Source of the DNA: Agapanthus africanus | Taxonomy: Eukaryota > Streptophyta > Magnoliopsida > Asparagales > Amaryllidaceae | Length of the DNA stretch: 64,000 nucleotides | Direction: 5' to 3' | NCBI GenBank assembly: GCA_030015575.1 | Contig: JASDDO010000028.1 | Coordinates: forward strand, 20,935,154-20,999,153 | Part shown: in pieces, positions 1 through 9,640 of the stretch | How positions within the stretch are numbered: the first letter of the stretch is position 1 | Layout of the letters: each line of letters begins with the position of its first letter | The notes under the pieces: generated by a model | Databases searched by the model: none | What the model was told of the DNA's origin: nothing | The model's input: only the letters and a program-made list of their open reading frames with translations | Made by a program: the position numbers and the translations under genes

Positions 1-1
1 G

Positions 2-2197
2 ATATTTTTAGATATGGTGGAAAATTTTCTAGAAATTTTTATGGATGATTTCTCCATTTTTGGGGACTCCTTTGAGGACTGCCTTCGTAATCTTGACGCG
101 GTTCTTACCCGCTGTAAGGATAAGAACTTGACTTTGAATTGGGAAAAATGCCATTTTATGGTCCAAGAAGGTATTGTACTTGGACATATAATTTCACGAA
201 AAGGCATTGAGGTTGACAGAGCTAAAATAGATGTCATTCATAACCTCCCTCGTCCCAACTGCGTCAAAAATATACGATCCTTCCTTGGCCATGCAGGATT
301 TTATAGGAGATTTATTAAGGAATTTAGCAAAATTGCTAGACCCTTAACCCTTCTATTGGCCAAGGACACTACATTTCACTTCGATTCGGATTGTGAGGCT
401 GCTTTTGAATCGCTTAAAGAATCACTCACTACAGCCCCCGTTTTATCATCTCCGGATTGGAACCACCCGTTCGAGCTTATGTGTGACGCATCAGATTTTG
501 CTATTGGTGCTGTCTTAGGACAGCATATTGATAAGATGCCACATGTAATTTACTATGCAAGTAGGACCTTGAATGATGCATAAATAAATTACACAACTAC
601 CGAGAAAGAACTCTTGGCAGTTGTATTTGCATTAGAGAAATTCAGGCCCTACTTGATTGGCTCGCCTATTATGGTTTACACAGATCACTCCGCCCTACGA
701 CATCTTTTAACGAAGAAGGATGCAAAGGCCAGGCTAATACGTTGGATCCTATTGTTACAAGAATTTGATCTTGTTATCAAAGACAAGAGTGGATGTGAAA
801 ACGTAGTAGCCGACCATCTTTCACGCATCACTTCTTCGCCAACTGTGACCGTGCCGATAAATGACTCATTTCCTGACGAACAGCTCTTGAATGTATCCTA
901 CGAACCTTGGTTCATGGATATCGTGAACTATCTTGCTACAGGACTTATTCCTAGTGATTGGTCGAAACAAGACAAACTTCGATTTCTATCCCAAGTAAAA
1001 TATTTTTACTGGGATGAACCATATCTATTCAAGTATTGTTCCGATCAAATCATTCGCAGTTGTGTCCCTAACGATGAATTCAAGAGCCTGTTATCATTTT
1101 GTCATGATCAGGCATGCGGCGGTCACTTTGGACCTCAAAAAACGGCGGAGAAAGTTTTGCAATGTGGCTTTTATTGGCCAACATTATTTAAAGATGCATT
1201 TGAACATTGCAAAACTTGTCTGCGATGTCAGCATTTGGGTCAGATTTCACGAAGGAACGAGATGCCGCTCCAACCTATATTGGTTGTGGAAATATTTGAT
1301 GTTTGAGGTATTGATTTTATGTGCCCTTTTCCCAACTCCTTTGGGAATCTATATATCTTGTTAGCGGTTGATTATGTCTCGAAGTGGGTGGAAGCTATAC
1401 CGTGTCGCACTAATGACAACAAAGTTGTCATTAAGTTCCTTAAAGAAAATATCTTTTCGCGATTCGGACACCCTCGCGCTATCATTAGCGACAACGGGAT
1501 ACATTTCTGCAATAGATCTTTCGAGGCCTTGATGCGGAAATATTCAATCACTCATAAGCTTTCTACGCCCTATCACCCCCAAACAAGCGGGCAGGCTGAG
1601 ATCTCAAATAGGCAGATCAAACAGATTTTGGAGAAGACGGTTTCGAAAAACCGTAAAGATTGGTCAACCAAATTGACGGATGCTCTTTGGGCATTCCGCA
1701 CCGCTTATAAGACCGATCTTGGTATGTCTCCATACCGCCTTGTGTTTGGGAAGGCATGCCACCTCCCTGTCGAGATTGAACATAAGGCAATGTGGGCTAT
1801 TAAAGAGCTTAATTTTGATCTTGATCATGCAGGCGGCTATCGGAAGCTGCAGTTAAATGAGCTAAGCGAACTCCGCGATGAAGCTTACGATAATGTGGTG
1901 ATAGTAAAGAACAGGACTAAAGTGTTCCACGATAAAAATCTTTTTAGAAAAACCTTCACATCGGGGCAACAAGTCCTTCTTTACGATTCTCGTCTCCATC
2001 TTCATCCGGGTAAGCTTAAATCTCGTTGGAAATGACCTTTTGTGGTTCGCTATGTACACCCGCACGGGGCAGTTGAGGTCGAAATTTTGAAAAACGGTTC
2101 AATTTTTAAAGTAAATGGGCATAGATTAAAACCGTATTTTTCTGCTGACCCCGCAGAGGAGCTCCTGTTTTTACAGGAGCCGCTTTATCAAAACTAA
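2..2197 (+). pseudogene. pol: Athila-type Ty3/gypsy pol remnant: RT C-terminus, RNase H, integrase
   Basis: One reading frame runs from the window edge to the TAA at 2195-2197, broken by in-frame stops at 581-583 (TAA), 1304-1306 (TGA) and 2033-2035 (TGA). There is no frameshift, so all breaks are point substitutions. In order: the RT catalytic motif FMDDFS (38-55), the rest of RT, RNase H (FELMCDAS near 472-495, [10 protein letters not shown] near 680-710), an integrase zinc-binding region ([10 protein letters not shown] ... CKTCLRCQH, about 1100-1230), and the integrase core with Asp in VDYVSKW (about 1367), ISDNG (about 1488) and Glu in GQAEISNRQ (about 1595). The wording of the RT and integrase motifs is that of the plant Athila lineage (known family). 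The 5' part (gag, PR, RT start) lies outside the window. The product would be the retroelement replication polyprotein; this copy cannot make it without readthrough. Confidence 0.93.
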
Positions 2198-3541
2198 AAT
2201 TCCTCCGCCTCACCTCCATGTTTTTGTAACATTTTCTCATTTTAAGAATGGAGGTGAGTAAAAATGGATTTGATTGAATATCTGTGCGTGTCAAAGAATA
2301 AGTTTGGGGGAATTTTTCATTTAACTATTATTTTACCCCTTGTATCTCTCCCTTAGTATACAGGTCCATATTCTCAAAAGGCTACATCAGTGAGGACACT
2401 GCTGAAAACAAGTTTGGGGGGAGATTTGTATTCACCGAATTATCTTTGACACTGGGCATTAAATTTTTTATAACAAAAGAGTAGAAAGTGAAAAATTACA
2501 TCCAAAAGATAGGAATAATTTAAGAAAACCAAGAAAATTAGAAGTTTTATTAAACGAACTAGTAATAAGTAGTTATGAGCTGTTGTCCCAAGAGTTAGTA
2601 AAATGAAGGAAGTCACTAATCTGAGGATAAAAATAAGTCTGAAAAATAGTTTTTATTCTGGAAGCCAAACATTTGAATGTTGATACCCTACTATATGCAC
2701 TTACACACATCTTGAAACTTGGGATAGTAGAGGATACCTTGAAATGCTCTTGTCTAAAAGCCAAAGTATGAAGGAAATAAAAAAAATGAAGAAAATATAA
2801 AAATGGTGAAAAGAAAAATGAACACTGGTTTTGTTATCGCCAAGGCAGCAATAAAAAAATATAGCGAGGGTGCCTCTTCACCTAGTGCCCTAAGGCCAAC
2901 TGGTCTGAGAGTCACTGCTAAGCCTTAGGTGGTGCAAGACGAGGAAAAGATTATCACCGAATCAGCAAGCACATGAGTAATCGGTCGGTTAGTACCTCAA
3001 GAAGTATTAGCGGTCGCATGAAAATGTGCGAGCAAATCTTAATATTCATCAAATTAAAAAGTACTGAGGTAGATGGACAAGAGTATGATAGCTTGAATTG
3101 AATTCTCCGAGTGTAAGGATGTCCATTACACACACGTAGGGGTATATGATCGATGTTTGGATGAAAGGTAGGAATGAAGAATAAAGATGATGTTTTATTG
3201 AGGGATAATGTGATTTCTAACATCTTTTCATGACTATTAAGATAGGGCTCATAACAACTGAAAAGCTAGTGTAGTTGGAAACTCTTCTTTTCAAAGCCTT
3301 TCTTTTATGATTCTTATCTTTATATGTAAATTTCACCATCTCTCTTTTGTTATAGGATTTTGTGGGTGTAATCCGCTGAAAACCCTCAGGAGACAACACT
3401 CCTCCTACTAGGAACACCTAGAGGTTTAACGGCTTGTTGCATGTGCTCAGTGCAATCGTGTCTGCCTACGAAAGTGTGCTTAGTTTTCTCCTTTCTTTTT
3501 CTCCTCTTAAATAAACTAGTTTGCTCGGGACGATCAAAGAT
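2198..3541 (+). other. Athila 3' internal untranslated region
   Basis: About 1.3 kb between the pol stop and the LTR with no credible ORF. Athila elements are known for a long region here, sometimes with an env-like ORF; none is readable in this copy. It holds two early copies of the purine motif AGTTTGGGGG, at 2301-2310 and 2411-2420. The rest is AT-rich unique sequence. Confidence 0.75.
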
Positions 3542-3556
3542 AAGTTTGGGGGTATT
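3542..3556 (+). other. Polypurine tract of the Athila element
   Basis: AAGTTTGGGGG followed by TATT stands directly before the LTR start, where plus-strand synthesis is primed. The same motif also occurs at 2301 and 2411, just after pol. Confidence 0.7.
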
Positions 3557-5002
3557 TGTTCAGTTGATAAAACTGCACATTTGTATTACATTTTTCCTAC
3601 CATTTTCATATTAAAAAAGGACTTTATTATAATATATTATACATATGAGGGTTTATGTGTAAAAACACTATTTTCCATGTGTTAATATATTTTAATTAGC
3701 ATTTGGTAGGAAAATGTGTGCAAATAAATTCATTGACCTAATCCTAGTAGAACTAGGTCTACTAAATATTATTTGAGATTATTGTGCAGAATTTTCCAGG
3801 CTGTTGTGCAGAATTTATCAAGAAAATCAAGTTGTTGAAAAAGACTTGCCTAATTAAGAATCAAAACTTGGAGACCAAGTCTGGAAGCAACCGAGAGAAG
3901 ATTTCTGAAGGTGCCTAGGATTGCCACATGTCACAATTACAAAGCCCAAGAAAAATGATGAAGAGATGTGATTAAATGGCCGCGGATCCGCGGCCATACC
4001 CCCCCTTTGGCCTCGGATCCGCGGCATTCTAGAGAGATCAATTGCTAAAAATTTGGGAAGTGAATTTATGCTATATTTTACCAAGTTTCAACCTAAAGAT
4101 TCTGGCTTTGCACTATAAAAGGGCATCGAGAGCCTCTTGGAAAAGTTATCAAGCCGACGCGATCACGAAGCCCCAGATGCTCACGCATCCAGGCTGATCA
4201 TCGACTGTTCGACTACCTCCTTAGGAAAGATCGAGAAGCAACTAGTTGTAATCATTTTCTATGGATTAAAAGTGTAGTTTGTTCAAGTCGATTAATATAG
4301 GTAGTTATTTTATTTAATTTTTTTTTGTATTTTACATTATGTTTTCCCTCTCTATCTTTTCATCTTCTTCTCCCAACATGCGCGAGTAATTCTCCGCTTG
4401 TTAGGGTTCGTAGGATTAGGGTAGGTTAATGGACAATGAAAATAATTAAACCTTTTTTAAGTCCTATAAAGTTTAGGAACTTTATCAAAAGAATCATTAA
4501 CATCCTAAACGGGCGCGCTAGCAATTCTTTGCTAGTTCCGACCGCGATTAGAGATTAGATTAATGATTGTTTTGGTAAAGGCTAGATATGAACGGAGTTC
4601 CGTGTCGAGATAAGGGTTAAGAGTGAGATTCTTTTTCCCTCCAGAAACCCTAATCTACACGCATCACCGTCGTTCTAGTTCTAAATCTATTAATGGATAA
4701 AAATGGTAACTTTTAATTAATCGTCTATAACTACTAAATCCTAACGAACCCTACAAGCCTTCTTATTATATTATCTAAGTCTCTAAAATAATCTAGATAT
4801 ATATTTTACATTCTTGTTTAACGTAGATCTAGAAACCATTCTATAAAATTCTTTATCCCTCCTCTCTTTCTCAACACATCTAAAGTATAAGTAAAAGGTT
4901 CCACGTTTCCCAGAGGTCGACCCGTACTCATCTCGGTCTAGCTACACGCGACACCGTTATTGATTGCGGTTAAACTACAAACATACTTTTTCGAACCAAT
5001 CA
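3557..5002 (+). repeat. Athila 3' LTR
   Basis: Begins TGTTCAGTTGATAAAACTGC just after the PPT and ends CCAATCA, giving TG...CA. An alternative start is TGATAAAACT at 3565, which pairs better with the ATCA end. A TATA box lies about 560 bp in, followed by a long R/U5. At 3974-4025 it contains an 18-bp palindrome GGCCGCGGATCCGCGGCC followed 13 bp later by a second GGCC...CCGCGGC copy. The 5' LTR is outside the window, so the ends cannot be checked against a partner. The 3' end could extend a little beyond 5002. Confidence 0.75.
4114..4120 (+). promoter_or_regulatory. TATA box of the Athila LTR
   Basis: TATAAAA in the context CACTATAAAAGGG. The position inside the LTR suits a U3 promoter; the start site would be about 30 bp downstream. 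Confidence 0.6.
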
Positions 5003-5063
5003 AATGTTATAGGCCGCGGTTCCGCGGCCTAAAGTGGGTTTTGGCCGCGGAATCGCGGCGGTT
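5003..5063. other. 61-bp orphan segment with paired palindromes at the Athila/E1 junction
   Basis: It carries GGCCGCGGTTCCGCGGCC, a 13-bp spacer, then GGCCGCGGAATCGCGGC. The same two-part arrangement with the same spacer length occurs in the Athila LTR at 3974-4025. It matches neither the expected Athila LTR end nor the E1 LTR. It may be an extension of the Athila LTR or filler DNA at the breakpoint. Confidence 0.4.
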
Positions 5064-7087
5064 TGGGGGACGCTCTTCCCTGCAGGCGTAAGCCCCTGCA
5101 GTTAATTACGCTACCGCATCGCGGTAACAACTTTCTCCTTCTCCAGATGGTCACTTCGTGTTGTGGGTATTTGTTTTGTTTGTGGTTGCATGTGGATTGT
5201 ATACGGAGACTAATTTATGTGGTCGCCCGTAGGACGTGGATTAGTCCAAATCCGTATTTTCTTAGATTTGGGTTTGGGATTTTTGTTTAAGGATACGTTA
5301 GTCTCATTTGAGACTAAGATCAACTTAAACGTTAGTTAATGATGCGTTAGTCTAATTTTAGACAAAGATCAACTTAACGGGATCGTTTAGATCCAACAAA
5401 AGAGCATTTGGGGCTCTATTGTTTAGTTTAGTGACATTGCGGTCGATTGCCAATTTAGGGACATAGTGGTCCATTGTAGTCTGTAGAGTGTATTGCTGTC
5501 GGGGCCCGTCACCTCTCTGAAGACGTTGAAGGATTACAACGACAAATATCAGAGGAGTTCAGAGATGTACCCTTGAACTAATGTTGGTTGGGAGATCTAT
5601 AGTCCAATTTGGGGACTAAAGTCTGATTGAAGGTTTGTAAGCAAATAAGCTTGATTGAACATTTTATTGTTCTAGCTGTTGAGCTTTTATTTGGGCTTGG
5701 CCCTTTTATAATGCATAACATTGGTCTCTGTAGTTAAATGCATAGCATTTAAATTTGGCCTGTTAGGCCTTTATTTGGGCTCTGCCCCTTTTAAATAATG
5801 CATAGTATTTAAATGGTCTGACAGTGCGCCACGTGGCTTGTCAGGCGCTTTGCGCCAATTAAAGAGCGCAAGGGGCCAGTGCATGTGGAGGTGACACGTG
5901 TCACGCTCTGGTGAGCGCAAGTCAGTTAGCGCAGTGCGCTGCTGACACGTGGCGCGCACTGGTACAGTGCGCCAATCTAAGAGCGCAGTGCTCTGTTTTT
6001 AGGAGCGCAAGGCGCAGATTGCTCTGTGGTTGACACATGGCGCGCTCTGGTGATTTGCACCAGTCCAAGGAGCGCAAAGGCACAGATTAAGAGTGCAGGG
6101 AACTGTTCAATAGCGCATAGCGCATCTTGATCTAATTAAGATCAAAGAAACAAGTTTTTCTTGTTCTAAAGAGGTTCTACCTTAACATTCAAGAACCAAT
6201 GGTTCATCAAAAGGTTGTGCCTTTATATAGGTCAGAAGATCTAGAAATGAAGTAAATTACTTCTTTAATTTTTTAGATCTTCTTGATCTTTTTTCTTTTT
6301 TATATTGAAGATCTTGATCTTGTTCTTAGATCTTTGATCTTTTTAGAAGAGATTCTTCTTTTAATGAGATATTTTTATCTCTGTTCTTCCAAAAATCAAA
6401 TTCTTTCCCTTTAAAGATGAAGAAGATCATTTTCTTTCTTCAAAGGCTTGCCTTTCAAATTTTTCAGAGAGTTATCTCTTTTCTGTATGTTTATCTCTGA
6501 GACTTGGAGTCTAGGGGCCTTTATATAGGGTCAATTGGTTTGTTGAGTTAGTTACAGAGATCTTTCTCTGATTGATCTGGGGATATTTCCCCACCGTTGG
6601 ATCTTTGATCCTAAGGCCTCTGTTTTACAGAAAACAATCTTCTTATTTTAATAAGATTGCAAAGATCTTTCTAGAATTTTAATTCTGATTAATTAAATAA
6701 TTTATTATTTAAGTTTTAGTGTTGGCGCAGTTGGCGCAAGCGCACCTGCGCTTGACACGTGTCGCGCAGCGCACCTGCGCTTGACACGCGGCGCGCAGCG
6801 CAACTGCGCTTGACACGCGGCGCGCAGAGCAACTGCGCTAGCGCACCACTGTTTGACACGTGGCGCAGAGCGCAAGTTATCTGAAGCGTTGCTTCCTTTA
6901 AAATTTGAATTTTTAAAACAGAGCCTTGCTCTGATTGGGGGTGCGCTGCCTTGGGCGCAATGCTCCTTGCGCTGGCGTGTCTGCTTTTGACACGTGGCGC
7001 GCTGCACGCAGCGCAAGAAATCTGAAGCGTTGCTTCGCCTTTTGAATTTTGAAATTCAAACAGAGCTTTGCTCTGATTGGGAAAACA
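5064..7087 (-). repeat. E1 3' LTR (3'-truncated)
   Basis: Matches the E1 5' LTR (39678-41837) from GGGGACGCTCTTCC onward, but lacks the roughly 200 bp that hold the LTR's 3' terminus; the loss coincides with the Athila block. The other end is GGGAAAACA at 7087, next to the PPT. Two TATATAAA-type boxes face the minus strand (about 6221-6229 and 6519-6527). The U3 part is full of palindromes such as CAGAGC-ttt-GCTCTG, GGATC-ttt-GATCC and AAGATC-tt-GATCTT, and of GCGC and CACGTGGC blocks. Compared with the 5' LTR it has a longer run of TTGACACG...GCGC units at 6740-6880. Confidence 0.85.
5820..6090. promoter_or_regulatory. CACGTGGC / GCGC-rich cluster in E1 3' LTR
   Basis: CCACGTGGC (about 5832), GACACGTGTC (about 5896) and GACACGTGGCGCGC (about 5944) lie within 130 bp, mixed with GCGCNNNGCGC blocks; more follow at 6750, 6855 and 6990. 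ACGTGGC is the core of plant G-box/ABRE elements bound by bZIP and bHLH factors (known). A promoter role here is inferred from motif density in U3 only. Confidence 0.45.
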
Positions 7088-7105
7088 AATTCCCTCCACC
7101 GTTGC
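7088..7105 (-). other. Polypurine tract of E1
   Basis: On the minus strand GGTGGAGGGAATT abuts the LTR start TGTTTTCCC. This is the primer site for plus-strand DNA synthesis. Confidence 0.6.
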
Positions 7106-7192
7106 GCTTACGTGGCCCCAAACGTGAGCGCAGCAGTGGAAGAATTCCAACCGTTGCGCCAACTTTTGAAAGTTGAAATGGCTCTCAATGCC

Positions 7193-7200
7193 TATAAATA
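7193..7200 (+). promoter_or_regulatory. TATA box for the E1 antisense gene
   Basis: TATAAATA followed by GG, on the + strand, about 105 bp inside the internal domain and about 110 bp before the leader splice donor. It faces away from the LTR toward the antisense coding region, so it would drive a transcript opposite to gag. Confidence 0.5.
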
Positions 7201-7309
7201 GGACCTTTAGTCCCTTAAATGATTTTCATCTCCTCCTTGAGAATTTTATTCAGAGCCTTGCTCTTGTTTTCAAGAACTTTTAAGAGTTAGAACTCTAGAG
7301 AATTTTTAG

Positions 7310-7673
7310 GTAAAAATTAAATTAGATTAAATTAAATTACTTTTAAGAGCCTTGCTCTTAATAGATCCCTGATCTAAAGAAAACCCATTTAGGGTTTCAC
7401 TAGAAGAGCTTTGCTCTATAGGTCTAAAGGGATCTAAAGGGGACTAAAGAGAACCCTATTAGGGTTCCATTAATAGAGCTCTGCTCTTTAAAAGGATTTT
7501 TCTTGTGTTTTCTTAATTCATTAATGGAGCTTTGCTCCTTCCAAATCATATAGAAGAACTCTTAAGAGTTTTTCATGGATCTTGGAGGTTAATGATGGCA
7601 TTTTATTTTTTGACGAATTATATCATCTTGCTTAATCAGTCTGTCTGCTAATTTTGCTGATTTTCTTTTACAG
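7310..7673 (+). other. Putative 5' leader intron of the E1 antisense gene
   Basis: Donor AG|GTAAAAATT at 7310 and acceptor TTTTCTTTTACAG at 7673, after a pyrimidine tract; 364 bp. The first ATG lies 6 nt after the acceptor. Element A has the same arrangement in the same place (17093-17747). Confidence 0.5.
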
Positions 7674-7678
7674 GAGTA

Positions 7679-8184
7679 ATGGACGCTCACATGTATGACC
7701 TTGATGAGATCATCTTTTATGGAGACATTCGCCGACTCTGCCGTTCTCAGAATCGAGAACTCACAAACGCCGAGTGTGCCGAAATTATGAGTCGCTTCGA
7801 CGCATATAATGGTCAACTGCTTCCTCGACACTCCCCTCTCCTGAAGCTTATTGTGGGAGCAATTTAGGAAGCGATTCCCCTATTCTTTACCGGCATGCCG
7901 CTCAGGGCGTTGATGCCGCTGAGGATAAGGTGCACTCGGTGTACCTGATGAACCTAATCTCGAAGAGACGGCGAGATAAACTTGTCGATCTCCTGCACCA
8001 GGCCTTTCAACGGTCCGCCATACTTGCTGCTTATCGGAGGGTGGAGGACATCAGTGGGGATCCCAACACTCGTACTCGCTAAAGAAAGCACACTAGGATG
8101 GTTCACCAGGCTTGGAAAGTCCTGGACAAGGTCACTTTCGAGTTCCTCAATCCATGTCCTGGATTTGAGGTTTTGCCATTGTAA
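7679..8184 (+). pseudogene. Small antisense gene of E1, unknown function, frame-broken
   Basis: An ATG at 7679 opens a 62-codon frame (begins MDAHMYDLDEIIFYGDIRR) that stops at 7865-7867. The frame shifted by -1 stays open across this point and continues (around HAAQGVDAAEDKVHSVYLMN, ISKRRRDKLVDLL) to a stop at 8080-8082 and then to TAA at 8182-8184. A one-base indel and one nonsense change therefore explain the breaks in a protein of about 165 residues, charged and apparently helical, without signal peptide or membrane segment. I do not recognise it. It is unlike A's antisense protein, although position, TATA box and leader intron are equivalent. Extra antisense ORFs are a known trait of Tat elements. 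Confidence 0.5.
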
Positions 8185-8189
8185 TAGCA

Positions 8190-8400
8190 TTTCAACAATG
8201 CTGTTTTTGTTTATTGTCTTTATTGATGTAAGAATTTTCCAAGTATGAATGACAAATCTTTTGCCTCCTTCCTTTCATTTTCTGCTTTGTTATTGGCATA
8301 TTCCTTAAGTATGCATAGTCTGTAGGTGATATAGAACATTCCGTCTTGAATATTTTGGGGAGTAGTGATGGCTTAGGAAGCAGGTTCAGATCTGCTACCT
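8190..8400. other. Antisense 3' trailer of E1 and start of the minisatellite zone
   Basis: AT-rich stretch after the antisense gene, grading at about 8360 into sequence homologous to 22070-22120 of element A (GATGGCTTAGGA...). No canonical AATAAA was found close to the stop, so the transcript end is unclear. Confidence 0.4.
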
Positions 8401-8410
8401 AAGGATTTTC

Positions 8411-8600
8411 AACTTTATGAGCCGTGAGGGTCTCATAAAGACTTTTCTTCCTACGAGTCGAGAGGATCTCGTAGGTGTATTTTCTCCTTAGGAGTCGTGA
8501 GGACTCCTAAGTGTGTTTTCTCTTGAGAGTCGTAAGGATCTCACTAGAGAATTTTCCCTCTTACAAATCGAGAGGACTCGTAAGTGGTTGTTTCCCTCCT
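8411..8600. repeat. E1 hairpin array, block 1
   Basis: Five successive stem-loops share a constant loop but differ in stem. CTTTATGAG/CTCATAAAG surrounds CCGTGAGGGT (8412-8439); CCTACGAG/CTCGTAGG surrounds TCGAGAGGAT (8449-8474); CTTAGGAG/CTCCTAAG surrounds TCGTGAGGA (8488-8512); two less perfect ones follow (about 8518-8547 and 8561-8585). Equivalent blocks occur at 10945-11125, 11290-11475, 22115-22300, 24130-24310 and 24460-24650. Confidence 0.8.
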
Positions 8601-9030
8601 TGTCGAGATTCGACTTTGGAGAGTGTGGTCCGTGAATAGTATGCAAGAGTCCGTTTTGGACCGACTTGTAGGACCCCAGTGCTTAGGAAATAGGTTTTTT
8701 AATCCCCGCTGCCTAAAGCTTTACCTCACGAGTCGAGACGAATCGAGCATTTCTCGCAAGGATATCCTAACGTCACAGTTAACCTCTGCTCTTTACGACA
8801 GAGGTCCGTTAGGGTCTGTGGTACTAGGGTTTTGTCCATCGTACCGTCGCGTCGGCTGATGTATTCCTCGATAGGCAACCTTGTTGTTCGAGTAGCCTTA
8901 CGACTGTCGTGTCTCTGATCCCTTCGGGGGCTGGACAAGACGTCTTCAAGCAATCCTCCTAGGCAGTTTGACCGTCGGAAGAGAAAGCGTTAGGAATTTT
9001 TTCATGCCGCTTTTTACTTGAGGTTAGGCT
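8600..9030. other. E1 non-coding internal region between arrays
   Basis: No coding sequence is supported. Contains short arms such as GTCCGTTTTGGAC and fragments related to the neighbouring repeats (AGTCGAGACGAATCGAG). It belongs to the 3' untranslated internal domain of E1. Confidence 0.5.
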
Positions 9031-9640
9031 CATTTTGGAGAGCCCCGATGAGTAATAACCACTCCGTGCTGGTGTGGGATAATCTTCGATAGTCTTTCAG
9101 GTTTTATATGAGTTGCCGTCAAGACCCTGAAGTTAGGAATTTGGCCTTCACTTCGTTTGCTGGCATTGCGTCTGCTGTATCTAGACGAATGTCACGATTG
9201 TCTCTAGGTTGCTGGTGAACTGTTGAGGTCTGGAACTAAGGATTTTACCGTGGCTCCGTTGTTTGATTGTCGCGTCTGCACCCTGCTGGAGGAAGAACGC
9301 TGGGGTGATATCTCGTCTGCTGTATCGAGACGAACGTCGAGGTGGTGACCACTCCGCGCTGGTGTGGGATGATCTCCGATTGTCTTTCAGGTTTTATGTG
9401 AGTTGCCGTCAAGACCCTGAAGCTAGGAATTTGTCCTTTGCTTCATTTGCTGGCAACGCTGGGGTGACATCTCATCTGCTGTATCGAGACGAACGTCGAG
9501 GTGGTGACCACTCCGTGCTGGTGCGAGATGATCTCCGATTGTCTTTCAGGCTTTATATGAGTTGCTATCAAGACCGTGAAGCTAGGAATTTGGCCTTTGC
9601 TTCGTTTGCTGGCGTTGTGTCTGCTGTATCAAAATGAATG
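9030..9640. repeat. E1 159-bp tandem repeats
   Basis: The phrase GGTGGTGACC recurs at 9341 and 9500, a period of 159 bp (53 codons), so two units stay open as a repetitive ORF at 9263-9637. A related but incomplete unit precedes at 9040-9180. Units contain TGCTGTATCGAGACGAACGT and GTTGCCGTCAAGACC. The ORF is a by-product of a period divisible by three, not evidence of a protein. Confidence 0.7.

Noticed and set aside
1014-1364. A 116-codon + strand ORF overlapping the Athila integrase
   Set aside because: Out-of-frame shadow of the pol frame, which has the conserved integrase motifs.
6705-7162. Cys/Arg/Ala-rich overlapping ORFs on the minus strand in E1's LTR
   Set aside because: Arise from GCGC and TTGACACG repeats open in several frames; no domain, no start context, inside an LTR.
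8411-8600. CRISPR-like array (constant core with variable flanks at regular spacing)
   Set aside because: The variable parts are paired stems of hairpins, not independent spacers, and the context is a plant retrotransposon.
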